Below are positions 22,014 through 34,116 of a stretch of DNA of 64,000 nt, one piece after another; position 1 is the stretch's first letter; every line of letters begins with the position of its first letter. Made by a program: the position numbers and the translations under genes. Where the stretch lies: contig JAJEKB010000249.1 in assembly GCA_022393335.1 (NCBI GenBank), positions 1 through 64,000 on the forward strand, given 5' to 3'. The notes below the pieces were generated by a model that did no database searches, had not been told where the DNA came from, and worked only from the letters and a program-made list of their open reading frames with translations. The DNA is from Macrotrachela quadricornifera. Taxonomy: Eukaryota > Rotifera > Eurotatoria > Philodinida > Philodinidae.

Positions 22014-22999
22014 ATGTCAATGGGACAAGCATCAAGTTGTATAAATAATACTGCACAGAAAGAAGAGTTCTCGATTCCATTATGGCAATACGATGAAGCA
22101 AAACATAAATGGTCAGAAAAAAAACAAGATCAAAATAAATGTACGAATCATTGGGAGGATTTTCGTGTGGTTACATATAATATTTGGTTTTCGAATGAAT
22201 TTCAATCCATGCGTTTTAACAGTCTTTGTGATATATTAGACAAATCTCAAGCGCAAGTAATTGGTTTACAAGAAAGTTCGTTTTCTTTTCTTATCTTGAT
22301 TTTAATAAAAAGAACTACATATGATTTTTCTTTGTAAATCTAGTGACACAAAATATATTGAAACAACTTTTACAACAACCATTTATTCAAAATCGATATT
22401 ATTTATCCAATATTGATGGACGTACATTTAGTGGTTGGTATGGTGTTGTCTTACTGATTGATACTCGTCTTCATGTTTCTAATTTAAATTTAATTGATTT
22501 TCCTCAGTCAGGAATGGGTCGTCGTTTAGTATTTGCAGAAATACAATTAGATAAAGACGAAATACTTCGTGTTGGTACTGTTCATTTAGAATCTTTGAGT
22601 AGTCAAAAGGAACGTTCACGACAATTAGATATATGTCAAAGAGTACTTAATCATTCTTCTGGTAGTTCTATTTTAATGGGAGATTTTAATTTTGGTGCAC
22701 ATGGACGAGAAAATATTGAGAAATTTAACAAACTTTCTCAATGGATTGATGTTTGGGCACATTTGATGGATTCTAATAATTATGGCTATACATTTGATAC
22801 AGAAGTAAATTCAATGATAAAAATTCATAGTAAAACACCAGAACAAGCAAGATATGATCGAATTATTTTACTAAGTCAAACAATTATTCCTACGCAAATC
22901 GAAATCATAGGAATGCAACCTATCGGCAAATTTGAACAATATAATATATTCCCATCAGATCATTTTGGCTTGACCGCAGTTTTTCAAAATAAAAAATAA
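22014..22999 (+). CDS. TDP2-like endonuclease/exonuclease/phosphatase protein
   Basis: Two exons (22014-22275 and 22344-22999) join in frame (IGLQE|MTQNIL) through a 68-nt intron to give 305 residues. Metal-dependent phosphodiesterase fold with the expected motifs in order: TYNIWF (about 55), GLQE with the Mg-binding Glu (about 87), HLESLSSQKERSRQL, MGDFNFG, RYDRIIL and SDHFGL near the C-terminus. The HLES...R..QL block and SDH(F/W)GL point to the TDP2 branch, which cleaves 5'-tyrosyl-DNA bonds left by topoisomerase II, but other EEP enzymes are possible. Two in-frame starts exist (22014 and 22020); the second gives MGQASSC, a good N-myristoylation signal (Gly2, Ser6) with a nearby palmitoylatable Cys. 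The donor GTTCGT is weak. Confidence 0.8.
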
Positions 23000-24225
23000 A
23001 ATTTGTAATTTACTCAAAAACAAAACGAAATATGAAACAGAGATGTATGATGCAGAAAATTTTCATGCTTCCGGGACCTCCGCTTCAAAATTTCTTCCTC
23101 GCCGTCTCATCCGTTCATGTGAACACTAATTTTATTTAACACTTCATTCCTGCCACACAACAAGTTTTCTTAATAAAAAAATCCATTGATTTTTGAGTTT
23201 AGAAAAAGTATTTTAAAGAAATTTCAATACGATATCAAAGAATTAGATTAGTTGCAGAAAAATATCTTGATCATACTAGATCTCTCTAATATTTGTATGA
23301 ATTTAATAGTTTAGTTGAACTATTAGTTTACGTACCAACGAGAAATATATACTGCAAACTTTCCAGTGAAGTGATTGCAATGACTTTGATCTTTTATCAC
23401 AGTAGCAACAAATAGATTTTATCATGAAAGTCGTTTTTGCGCAAATATATTTTCTTTGATTTGTTTTGTGCAATGTAGTAGACTTTTATGAGATAGTAAC
23501 AACTCAGATTTTATTAATTCTCATAAATCTGCATCTGTGTAAGACTACTATGAAGGTTATATATAATTATAGTTAAATTGAAAGATAAAATGGAAAGGTA
23601 TGACAAGAATTTTAATAATACCATGATAATACAATAATAGAATTAGAGTATTACGTAGTTTTTATTAAGATAGAAAAAGAAAATGTTAAAATTTGTGATG
23701 AATTGGTTGAAAAAGTTGTATATAGGAATGAACAGTTTCAATAAGCTGTTCAGTAACGGACTGACCACATTGACATATTAATCAACATGCATTACAACAC
23801 TGAAATATCAGCTTTGTCAAAATAGACCATTTTTGAGCTTTTATTCATATTTCTTAATATATATTAAAGTTAGACGTCTATGTCGGTGCAATTAGTCTTT
23901 TATGGTGATGATGTTTCCATGTGCCTTAGTTTCGCAGTTAGTGTCGATAAGTGTACCAATGTAGTCATGAGTTCGGTGAATCTGATTTTAGTGTAGACAG
24001 TGTTTCAGTCGATTCACTCAAAGTAAATTACCGTTAGTATTTCAGTATTTTCATCAAATCTATACATCTCAAGTTTTATCTTTGATGCCTCATAATTCAT
24101 TTCATAGTTAAGACCAAAGAAATTTAGTTAAATGATATTAACATTGTGATTTAATTTAGTTTAAAATGAAAAGTTGTGATGGATTAATATCTTGTGCCAA
24201 CAATAACTTTACAAATAAATCTTAA
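23000..24225. other. Intergenic, no gene seen
   Basis: AT-rich sequence with no coding character noticed. It lies upstream of the decayed retrotransposon and may include its older 5' part, but I cannot support that. Confidence 0.4.
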
Positions 24226-25010
24226 GAACGTGAGTAATGAAGATTTTTGGGAATATTAGTTGGAACAAGTGGTTGAACAATTTAAATCTGTAAAACATTC
24301 GATAAAAGAAAATACTTTTAAAGAAGCGATTTGAAGAAATAGATAAAATATTCCTAGACTAAGTCTTGAAGCATCATTTGTGAATCCTATTAAATGGTCA
24401 ACACAAAATTTATTATTTTAAAGAGAAAATATGAAAGAGCATCACAATGATAGAAATTCAAAAGAAGTAAATTGTGAAAAATAATTTAAATGAAATACAT
24501 TTCCAAAACTAGAAGATGATTTAATTCATGAACTATTTTTTACAGAATAAAAGAACTAATGAAAAGTGCTTTTTCATCAAGTGGGAATCATGGATCATCT
24601 TTTGTAGGCATTTCATTTCTGGCTGAACAACAAATTTAATGATCTCTAGATTGAACATGATTAAAGTTTGTTTTATCAAGACATATCAAAACAAATATTA
24701 ATAAAACGAAAATTAAAGATCTGAACAATTCAAAGATTAGAATAACTCGAGGAGTTGATGCAATCAAAACAGAATACCTTACAATGCTTTTTTAGAAATA
24801 GAAAAAGATTTATTTTTCATATTTTGAAGAAAAAGGACACCTTTTAACAATATTTTTGAAGCTTGGTTAAATTAAAAAAAACTCGATATATCGACCTATC
24901 AATTATAAAAAAAAATTATTAATGTCAAATAAAATATTAAAGATATTCGAAAAACTTTTGAGACACATTCTTGAGAAAAACTCGTCTATTTGCCACATTT
25001 TTTGTTCAAC
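24226..25010 (+). pseudogene. Decayed non-LTR (LINE-type) reverse transcriptase
   Basis: Several plus-strand pieces in shifting frames line up in the order found in LINE reverse transcriptases. They are ITRGVDAIKTEYLTMLF (about 24740-24790, like G-D-I-x-N-E-xL), PFNNIFEAWLN (about 24837, like the F-N-x-I-F-x-x-G-x-x-P-x-x-W motif) and IYRPIN...LLMSNKILKIFEKLLRHIL (24893-24980, like YRPISLL..xKIFEKII). Stops and frameshifts break it throughout and the catalytic YADD region is not visible. Earlier pieces from 24226 (VVEQFKSVKHSIKENTFKEA) may belong. Described only as found; the clade cannot be named. Confidence 0.6.
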
Positions 25011-25826
25011 AGTGAAATGATAGATAATAAATAGCATATTATGTTTCTATTGCTCTTATCTTTTCTATATATCTAATTATATACTTGCAGTCAATATGAC
25101 ACTGATCAAAAATCTATAAATCGTTTTTGTTCGACTCATTTTTCAAAGATTATTGAATTAGTCGATCGATAGACATCGTTTGAATAAGTTGTAATCGAAT
25201 ATGTCTGTTGTTTTCTAGTTACTAAGTGATTATTCGATTGAATAAATAAGATGAAATCGCATATAGAATTGTTGTATATATTTGATATATATAATTTTTC
25301 AGACTTCATTCAACAAAAAAAAAAAGAAAAAAAAATGAAAACATCAATAATACTCTTAAGTCGACATACTATAGTCCGAAAAGTACCTCATTAATAACAA
25401 GTTTGTACATTAAAAATTAAAATTCATATGTATATATATTTTTTTTTATTTCGTTTTCTCTTTTTCTTTATATAAATAACAACGAATAGAGCTTGTACAA
25501 ATAGACGAAGTGCAAAAAAAAGAAATGTGAACGATGGTGAAGTATTGAGAGAGAGAGGACATATTGAAGGTATTCTGTTTCTTAATACGATAAGAGAAAT
25601 TTTTGAAAAAAAAGAAAAGAAGTATATTTGTGTATGTGTGTCTATGCATCAAGTTGTTAAGAAAAAAAGAAACATGGCATTCATTCACTATTTTGACTAT
25701 CAACAGCAACGACAATTCTATTTTCTTTTTTTTTTTTTTCAGAAACAAAAAAAAATAGAAGAGAGAAAAAGGAAAAATTCTATTTCTTATATCAACATTC
25801 ATAACAGAAAAAAGAAGTGGTAAAAT
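25011..25826. other. Upstream region of SPATA1
   Basis: AT-rich with poly-A/poly-T tracts. A strong acceptor-like run (15 pyrimidines then CAG, ending about 25741) stands about 85 nt before the SPATA1 ATG, so part of this region is probably 5' UTR. Open frames here on both strands are low-complexity and not believable. Confidence 0.5.
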
Positions 25827-28800
25827 ATGCTTCAATCACGTCTTGAAAATGAACAATTTACGTCATTACCAAATTTATTAACAACTGATCGTTCACGTAG
25901 CGGATTTATTACAACTGATCGTCCTGATTCTTCACAAGTATTGTTAAATAAATAGAAAAATAAAATTTTTATTGATTTATTCTTAGCTTGTTGATTTACA
26001 TGTATATATTATTCCAAAAAATGTATGGAAAGATGTTCAACATTTAGCACAAAATGAAGCAATGGATGATGCTATATCAGCTGGTTTTGTTCGGTATTTA
26101 AAAAAAAGATTAATTTAAATATTTCGAATTAATTGAATTATATTTAGTGTATCACCTAATATGAAAATACGTGATTTACGTGCATCAATTGAACAATTAT
26201 GTGGAACAGAAGATTATTTTCCACGAGATTTTATTTTTCTTCGATCTGTTGGAAGATGTATGACAAGAGTTAAACCAAGACAAGAAAATGAATTAAGAGT
26301 TAAAAATTATCGTCCACCACAGGTTAGAAAAGAAGAATTTTTTTTCTTCTCTATTTCGAAATATAATTGATTAGATTATTTATTATTTTAGTCATTTGCA
26401 CCGGAGGTAAAAAAATCAAAAGAAGTTTTTTTATGTTTAAAAGAAAAGAAAAATGTTAATTTGTTTTCTTTTTATCAGATATATTTACTCGAAGGTCGTC
26501 ATGAAGATTATGCACATCTTCCATGTGCTTCACCAGCACTTTCATCAGCTAGTTATGTATTTGGTAATCGTAATCAACCTCGTCTTAATCATGATGATAG
26601 TGATTTATCACCATCAAGATTTTCTCAACATTATAATCGTAAACCAATGCGTGGTGGAAAACATTATCCACCACCAATGATTATCAATGATTCATTATCA
26701 CATCTTCCATCATCGGGAAGACAAAGTTGGACAAAATTTACACAAATTGGTTCTGGTAATTTAAATTTATATAGTATTGATAAAGAGAAGAAAAAAAAGT
26801 GTTTTCTATTTTTATAGATCCAGAAGAGTCATCAACAAAGTAAGTGAAAATAGAATGATTTTGAAGATAAAATAAAAAATAGTTCATTGTTACCATTTTT
26901 TTTACAATCAAACAATAGAATAATGGTAATATTTCCTTTTCTAGCTTATCTATTGTTACAAGTATTGTATCGAGGTATAAATATACAATTCATTCCGCTT
27001 TTTTTGTGACCATCGAATAACAAAATATTGTGATTTGTTTTTTATTTAATTTTTTTTTACATGTAGATTTCTGTATGTATAATTAAATAAAAATTGTTTT
27101 TTTTTTCAAGAGATTTATCAAAATTGAAAGAAGAACAAGAACGTCTTCGTCGACGTCAAGCTGAACTCGAACGAATGCGTCGAGCTGCTGAAGAAAAAAA
27201 AGCTCGATCTGAACGTGATGAAGAAGAACGTCGTCGTTTAGAACAACAAAAAGCTGAAGCTGAACGTCGACGATTAAAACAAGAAGAAGAAGCTGCAATA
27301 AGAATTCAAGCATCTTATCGTGGTTTTAAAGATCGAAAAGTATTTAAAGAACGTAAACGAAAGTAAGTTTTTATTGATTTGTTTTGTTTTTATTAGTATG
27401 CGAAAATACTTTAGTTATATTTAATAAGAATTCTATAAGCGTTATTTTTTTTTATCGCCTCCTATAGCTCACTTTCAGGTCACATCGCACTTTATTTAGC
27501 TTTAACAAGCAAATCAATGAGGTAGGCATTATAAAATGAGAATTATAAAGAAATCTTATTATTTTATAATAATCTTAAATATATAGAAATTGAACATTCC
27601 ATTCATCGTACCTGTTCAGAAACAGACGATGTCAAAAAGTGTGATTAGAGAAACAACTTTTTTCTATGCATGATTCTTTAGTGTGTAGTTTTTCTTATGA
27701 TTTCTTTTTGTCATTTCAATATTGTTTTGTTGATACATTTCATACTCCATTTCTTCAGTGCTATCAATGATAAATCTCAAATATTATCATCAAAATTTGA
27801 TACAACAATGAAAGAAAATATAAAGAAGAATAAGGAGGAGATTGATATTGATGATGATTTATCTAACGGGTTAGTACTCTTATTTAGAATTGATGCACCA
27901 ATTATTGATTATATATATTGTGTTTGCGTGTGTGTGTGTTTGTTGGTTTGATTGCACTATTGTTTTGCATGATTGCAAAAAATATTACATATATTTTTAT
28001 GATATTTTCATATTCCTACTGATTACTTAGTATAAACAGATTGGATCGTGTAAAAGAAGCTGAAGAAGAAAATGAAGAATTATTAACAAATCAATCATCA
28101 TATCGAGGTTTTCGTCGACGATCGTTACTTATACCAACACCAGTAGAAAACAGACAGTAAGACGATTGTACTGTTTGTATATTTATTCTGTTTTATTAAA
28201 TACAAATATTTATACATACATAATCTACATTGCTTCATTCATTTTTATTTTATATTACCTTTTATTCATATATTCAATCAATTTTTTCAGTGAAAATCAA
28301 AAAATCTCAAGTCCAAGAAGTTCAAAATCGAATACTAATGATGATGAACATGAGGATACACAAAATGAAATGTATGCATCTTTGTCTCGTATGATTTTTT
28401 GTCTATCTATATCTAATATCGTTTCGTTTGTATATACATAACCCTTGATCATACTAGTTGATTAGATTGAATCATGTCTTTATTTTGATGACATAATCTA
28501 ATCGATCTGGAATACATATCTTACTTCGTTTTTTTTTGCTCTATTATCTGCGTGTCCTTATTATATATATCTAGTAGTCAAATTCTGTCACGATCATCAT
28601 CGATCGGTTCGACATCATATGCTGATTCATCGAATACAACACAAAGAGATATATCAACAAGAAAAAAAGAACGTCGAGAAAGTATTCATTCAAGTTCATC
28701 ATCATTATTATCAATAAAAGTTCAAAGAAAAAAAATTCAATCAAATCTTTCAACACATTCAAAAACTCAAGAAACAGTTGATACAGCACCATTTATAATT

Positions 28801-30533
28801 AATTCACCTATTCATTCATTAATAAATGAAAATAAATCTCATAATAAAGATGAAAATAATATTCGAAATGAAATTGATAATAAATTAAAACAATCATCAC
28901 CGGAATCTTTACCAAGACCAACACCTGATATCAATCCTGAAGAAAAAATAATTAATGATGAGTGAGTACTTGACGTTCTGTCTTTCGATGAAATAAACAA
29001 CAAAACAAATATATGTGCAAATTATTTATAATGTGTGTATGCGTGTATTTTAATTGACCATCTAGTTTGTCTTCTAAGTGTGTTTGTGTATTTTTCACCT
29101 ATTTTATTCTTTTTATCAACACAAAAAAACACGATTTATTTTTTATGAAATTTGAAATTAAAATATAATTTTTAATTAAAAGGATTGAATTAGAACGACG
29201 TGAAGCTGAATCTAAACGACGTCGACAATTGGAAGACGAAGAACAAAAAAGAAAAGCAAAAGAATTAGAAGAACAACGACGAAGAGATTTTGCTAAACGA
29301 CAACGAGAAGATCGTAAGTGCCCATAAATGTCATGAATACTCATTTTACTTGAAAATTTTTCTATTAATTCTATTTTTAGAAACCTATTTTGAAAAAAAA
29401 AGAGTGTACTTATGTCAATCTCTAGTTAAAGATTTAAGTCGTAGATCATTCAGTTAGAAGTGTTTTCTATTGAAAATGATTGAGAATAGACTATGTTAAA
29501 TTACTATTTTGACAGCCAATAATATCTTGAAAAATTCTTTCATAAATTGAACTTTACTCGATCATCAAGTTTTAGTTTATACATTGGTTCGATTATGTTA
29601 TTTTTTTCTATTGTTATTTAATTGCTTCAATAATATTCTTGTCTATTTATGGTTTTCATTGTTATTTTTTCGAATATTTGAACAGCTTCAGAATAAATAT
29701 AAACATAACGAAAGGACGTAATTCCTTTTAAATGACTATATAAGTTTATCAGGTACTTTAGAATTAGTACAGAAGAAATAAATGATATTTCCCAATATTT
29801 CTTTCATTCAAAAATTTATTTCTTATGTTGAATGATAATTTTTAGCTGAATCACTTCGTGCTCGTCTTCAAGAATTACGTGCTCGTCGTGCTGATTTAGA
29901 AAAAATTCGTGAAGAAGTTATAAAACATTTAAAAAATATTCATAATAGAATAACATTACGACGAAAAGAAGGTATTTTTATTATTTATTCATTTCAAAAA
30001 AAAAAGAAATGAATTTCAATCAATATTTTAGCACGTGATATGTGGAAAAAAAAATATTTTGTTGAAAAGAAAAAAACTCCAGCATTAGAAGAACGTGTTA
30101 TGTTATTAAGAAGTGATTTAGAACAAATACATAAAAAAACTGTTCAAACAATTGATGCTGAAGCCAAACATGCAACACAAATGGGTTATACAAAAGAAGC
30201 AGAAATTGGAGTATAATTATTCATTTTTTTGTCTGATTGGTTTATCGAAATATTAATATTTCTTTTTTTGCTGTAGAATTTTCTCGTGCAAGTAACACGT
30301 AATCATCATGATATTCAAGATATTCGTCATCAAGTTGAACAAGCTAAATTACGATTAACAACTGATGTTAAAGTAAAACCAAAAATATTTAAAAAAAAAA
30401 ATTAAATTTTTTTTTTCATTTATTTATTTTTAAGTTACGGAATCAAGCTGAAAATGAATGTCGTTCATTAAGACATGAATTAACTCAAGCAAAAATGAAC
30501 TTAAATCATATAAAAACTCGTGTTGGCGCTTAA
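25827..30533 (+). CDS. SPATA1: SPATA1-like protein (N-terminal fold, IQ motif, coiled coils)
   Basis: Many-exon gene with introns from 50 nt up. The N-terminus matches vertebrate SPATA1: LVDLHVYIIPKNVWKDV, AISAGFVR, VSPNMKIRDLRASIEQL, FIFLRSVGR, then ENELRVKNYRPP and IYLLEGRHEDYAHLP. A Ser/Pro-rich part follows, then a highly charged coiled coil (27110-27365, LKEEQERLRRRQAELERM...) ending in an IQ-type site, IRIQASYRGFKDRK. Next come small Ser-rich exons (to 28963), a second Arg/Glu coiled coil (29183-29313), and the SPATA1 C-terminal domain from about 29847: LRARLQELRARRADLEKI, ARDMWKKKYFVEKKK, and ending NLNHIKTRVGA. In vertebrates it is testis- and cilium-associated; here a role in motile cilia is the likeliest, by inference. 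Exon borders in 27.4-28.5 kb are the least certain. Confidence 0.85.
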
Positions 30534-30699
30534 ATTGTCATTTCATTTCATTTCTTTTTTCTTTTCTTTTTATTGCAATATACAATCGCGGGGATAAAAA
30601 GGGGATGCATATATATAATGAATAGAATAACTACACTAACAACAAACAAACAAACAAATAAAAATGTTCCCAAGATTAATATGATTATTTTAAAACAAA

Positions 30700-31364
30700 T
30701 CAATCTTCATCGTCATCATCATCCTTGTCATTATCTTTTTTCTTTTCATCTTTTTTTCCTTTTTTTTCTTCTTTTTTCTTTTTTTCGTCTTTTTTAGCTT
30801 TACGATCAGCTGTACGATAGGATTCTTTCGATGTTGACGATGATGATGATGATGTTGAATCTTCAGATTTTTTAACTGCAGCAATAATACGTTCTTCACT
30901 TTGTTTTAATTGTTGTTTGAATAAATCAAGAATATTATGAACATCAACAGAGATTGTTGCATCATGTTCATGATGTTCTTTATGTCCATGATCAAATTTT
31001 GTATCGTTTTTATTATCTTTTATAAAATAAATATATAAGAAATTTTATTAACAAAGAAGAAAATATTTCATTTACCTTTACTATTATTATCATCATCATT
31101 AGTTTCGGTTGTTGAAACTGTTTCTATAAAAATAGATTATAGATTATCAATTATTTTCTACTTTTTATTTTCAAATTTCTACTTGTTGAAAAATTGACTA
31201 TTGTTGTTGATGTGGGATCAGTGATTGTTGCAACAACTGGTGATTCTGTATAGCTTGCTAAAAAGATAAATATATATATATATACTTGAAATGTAATAGA
31301 GATATAAAATTAAAAACTAACTTGCAATACATATAGCGATGAGAATGAATAATTGAAGATACAT
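30700..31364 (-). CDS. Small secreted, highly charged protein, unknown
   Basis: Four short exons from ATG 31364. The first encodes a signal peptide, MYLQLFILIAICIA. Then come a Thr/Val-rich stretch (SYTESPVVATITDPTSTTIV), an acidic linker (TNDDDNNSK), a His-rich part (HGHKEHHEHD), an amphipathic helix (VHNILDLFKQQLKQSEERII), a Ser run, a Lys/Glu/Asp-rich block and an all-acidic end (DDDDDED). I do not recognise a family. The charge pattern recalls secreted disordered or mineral/metal-binding proteins, and the His and Asp could bind cations; this is speculation. It is convergent with SPATA1, 166 bp between stop codons. The last exon's poly-Lys/Asp region is low-complexity, but a continuous frame and consistent splice sites support a real gene. 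Confidence 0.65.
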
Positions 31365-33094
31365 TGTACTTGATAGCTTAATGCGTATTCGTGAATATTA
31401 AAATGAGTACAAATGTTCATATGTAAAAGGACCAGTTGTATATATATATATACGGCACATGAACGAGAGAACAAGAAAAATAGAGCAGACAAGATATCAC
31501 CAATCACAAATTTTTTGTATCATGAACAGAAAATAACTCAGTGATTTAATTACTTGGAAAAACCATTACATCCTGTTCCTATCATCACTTATAGTACAGT
31601 CAGAGGGCAAAGGGCAATGTCGGACAAAGTACAACATCATTTATATTCATACATTCTGACTAGTTTTATAAATAAATATATGCATCCTCATAAATAGTAA
31701 TCAATGTTCTACTCATGTATGCTTTACAAGTAGAATTATTTGTCCAGTGGAACGATAGTGTGCATTTGGATTAATAAATAGAGTGCAGAAAATAATAGAT
31801 AGTCTAGTCAGAATATCTGCATCTATTTACCTATCAATCAAACAGAAACAAATAAGGAAGCAAGATACAAGCTTAATGAACAGATGTTTAGTCTTATATG
31901 AAAGTATGATGTCAAAGAGAATAAATTATGGTTGATTGAAAAGAGACAAACAACTAATAATGTAAGATCAATGCAAATAATATTAGAAAATCAACAGAAA
32001 AATATATAGTAGAATATTCATCAGTTTATTACAAGATATTTTTGAAAAAGAAATAAATTAAAAAATGAGAATATCTAATTGAGAAAAAGAATAATTAATT
32101 CTTTTTTTTAAATAACTTTATAAATAAAATAGATAACAGATATTACTCTTATTTTACATATTTCAACAGGAGTAAAATTTAGTTTATATAAAAAGAAAAT
32201 AATTAATAGAATATTTTACAATAAAAATAACTAAATATAGAAAATATTAATATACTTAGAGAATAGAGAGTTCTAAAAGCTTTTTTATGTTCATTTTTCA
32301 CATACTATAATTTTTTTAACTCTTGCAAAATCATCAATCAATGTACTGATATACAAATGTTAGACGTATGTTTCAAGATAGGCAGCATTACTCTCTATGA
32401 CAAGCAATAACGTCTGTCATATCAATCAAATTATCTAACAAGCTACTAAACATAGCATATCAAAAGTTTTTGGCCCATATGGTCAACAGATTCTGCTTAT
32501 AAAAAATGGCATAGTTTTGTGAAAGATTTTCATACTATTTCAGAAATCATAGTTATGATAATAATTTATAAAATCATTTAGAACGATAATTCTTTTAAAA
32601 TACAGATTTTGCTCTGTGTTTTTATCATTATTAATTATTTTGTTTTTTAAACTTTTATTACACATGAATAAATATAGATAGGTTTTAAGATAAATATTTG
32701 AGTTATAAATTATCTTGTTAAAGATATTTTAAAACATGAATTTCTATTTATAATAAAGTCAATCATACTTGGATAAACCGATTATTTTTTATATCTAAAG
32801 CTAATTGACACAATGTATATATCTACTTTTCAAGCATGCATCTATCTAATTTAAACTTAAGGCAAATAAGTTTTATCATATATAAATATAATTAATGGTA
32901 ATTCTATCATAAATGTAACAGTGAATATGAATGTCAAGCTGAAAAATAACAGAGAAATATTTTAAATATTCTATACTATTATATAATTATTCAAAATTAA
33001 TTCTATTATTAATAAATAATAATGTCAAGAATAAAACTTATTATCAGTATTTTAACATTTCCGATACATACATTTTTCAGCATTGTAAATAAAG
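31365..33094. other. AT-rich intergenic region up to assembly gap
   Basis: Very AT-rich and without coding character. It may include the 3' end of the gene interrupted by the gap, but no exon could be supported. Confidence 0.45.
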
Positions 33095-33494
33095 NNNNNN
33101 NNNNNNNNNNNNNNNNNNNNNNNNNNNNNNNNNNNNNNNNNNNNNNNNNNNNNNNNNNNNNNNNNNNNNNNNNNNNNNNNNNNNNNNNNNNNNNNNNNNN
33201 NNNNNNNNNNNNNNNNNNNNNNNNNNNNNNNNNNNNNNNNNNNNNNNNNNNNNNNNNNNNNNNNNNNNNNNNNNNNNNNNNNNNNNNNNNNNNNNNNNNN
33301 NNNNNNNNNNNNNNNNNNNNNNNNNNNNNNNNNNNNNNNNNNNNNNNNNNNNNNNNNNNNNNNNNNNNNNNNNNNNNNNNNNNNNNNNNNNNNNNNNNNN
33401 NNNNNNNNNNNNNNNNNNNNNNNNNNNNNNNNNNNNNNNNNNNNNNNNNNNNNNNNNNNNNNNNNNNNNNNNNNNNNNNNNNNNNNNNNNNNNN
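33095..33494. other. Assembly gap, 400 N
   Basis: A run of exactly 400 unknown bases, probably of nominal or estimated size. It truncates the minus-strand gene starting at 34116; frames that appear to read through it are artefacts. Confidence 0.99.
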
Positions 33495-34116
33495 GTGAAG
33501 AAGGTACTATTGAAGATGAAGACATTTTTGATGATACACTTATTGAAACAACTTGTCTTTTTTCTGGACTCATTACTTCAATACTTGTTTTAAGAGAAGA
33601 AATACCATTTGAAAATGGTAATTTTGGTGAATGTAAATTTTCATAATCATCATCATTTGAATCAACATTAGTTTTAATTGTTGGTGAAGGTTGAACAATT
33701 AATTTACCATATGTTTTATTTTGATATGATGATGTTGATGAATCAGCTAAATATTGTTCACATTCAAGTGTTAACGCACGAAATAAGTCATCTAATGTAG
33801 AAGAATTTAGAAGTGGTTGTGGTTGTTGTTGCTGTTGTTGTTGTTTTTGCATGTCTGATTGATGAATATGATGACGTTGACGACGATGTTTTAGTGATGA
33901 AGAATTACGACGTGGTACGGGTGGTACTATTGATGAGGATGATGAGATTGCTGTGATTGAAGATGATAATGATGAAGGGTGGTAATCATGTTCGGCAAAT
34001 GTCAATAATGGTAATGTCTGAGGTGGAGAACCTTGATAAATTTCATTATTTGATGATGATGATTCGTTATGAAGTATATCGGATAAAAGAAGATTAAGAC
34101 GATTTGTTACACTCAT
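33495..34116 (-). CDS. N-terminal fragment of a Ser-rich, SH3-ligand-bearing protein
   Basis: About 207 residues are visible before the gap; not recognised. It begins MSVTNRLNLLLSDILHNE, then Ser-rich low complexity, a class-type SH3 ligand (VPPVPRRNSSS), a basic stretch (KHRRQRHHIHQ), a polyGln run (QKQQQQQQQPQP), and a short conserved-looking helix, LDDLFRALTLECEQYLADSS. Later SPEKRQ and further Ser follow. This looks like the disordered N-terminus of a cytoplasmic adaptor or cytoskeletal regulator; the LDDLFRALTLECEQYL helix is the best handle for a search. A TATTATTTTAG acceptor (AG at 34140-34139) lies 22 nt before the ATG. The C-terminal part is unknown because of the gap. Confidence 0.6.

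Noticed and set aside
25446..25835. Overlapping open frames on both strands upstream of SPATA1
   Set aside because: Low-complexity Lys/Phe runs from poly-A/poly-T; no domain, and a SPATA1 acceptor lies within.
33022..33498. Open frame across the N run
   Set aside because: Artefact of unknown bases; only about 24 real codons.
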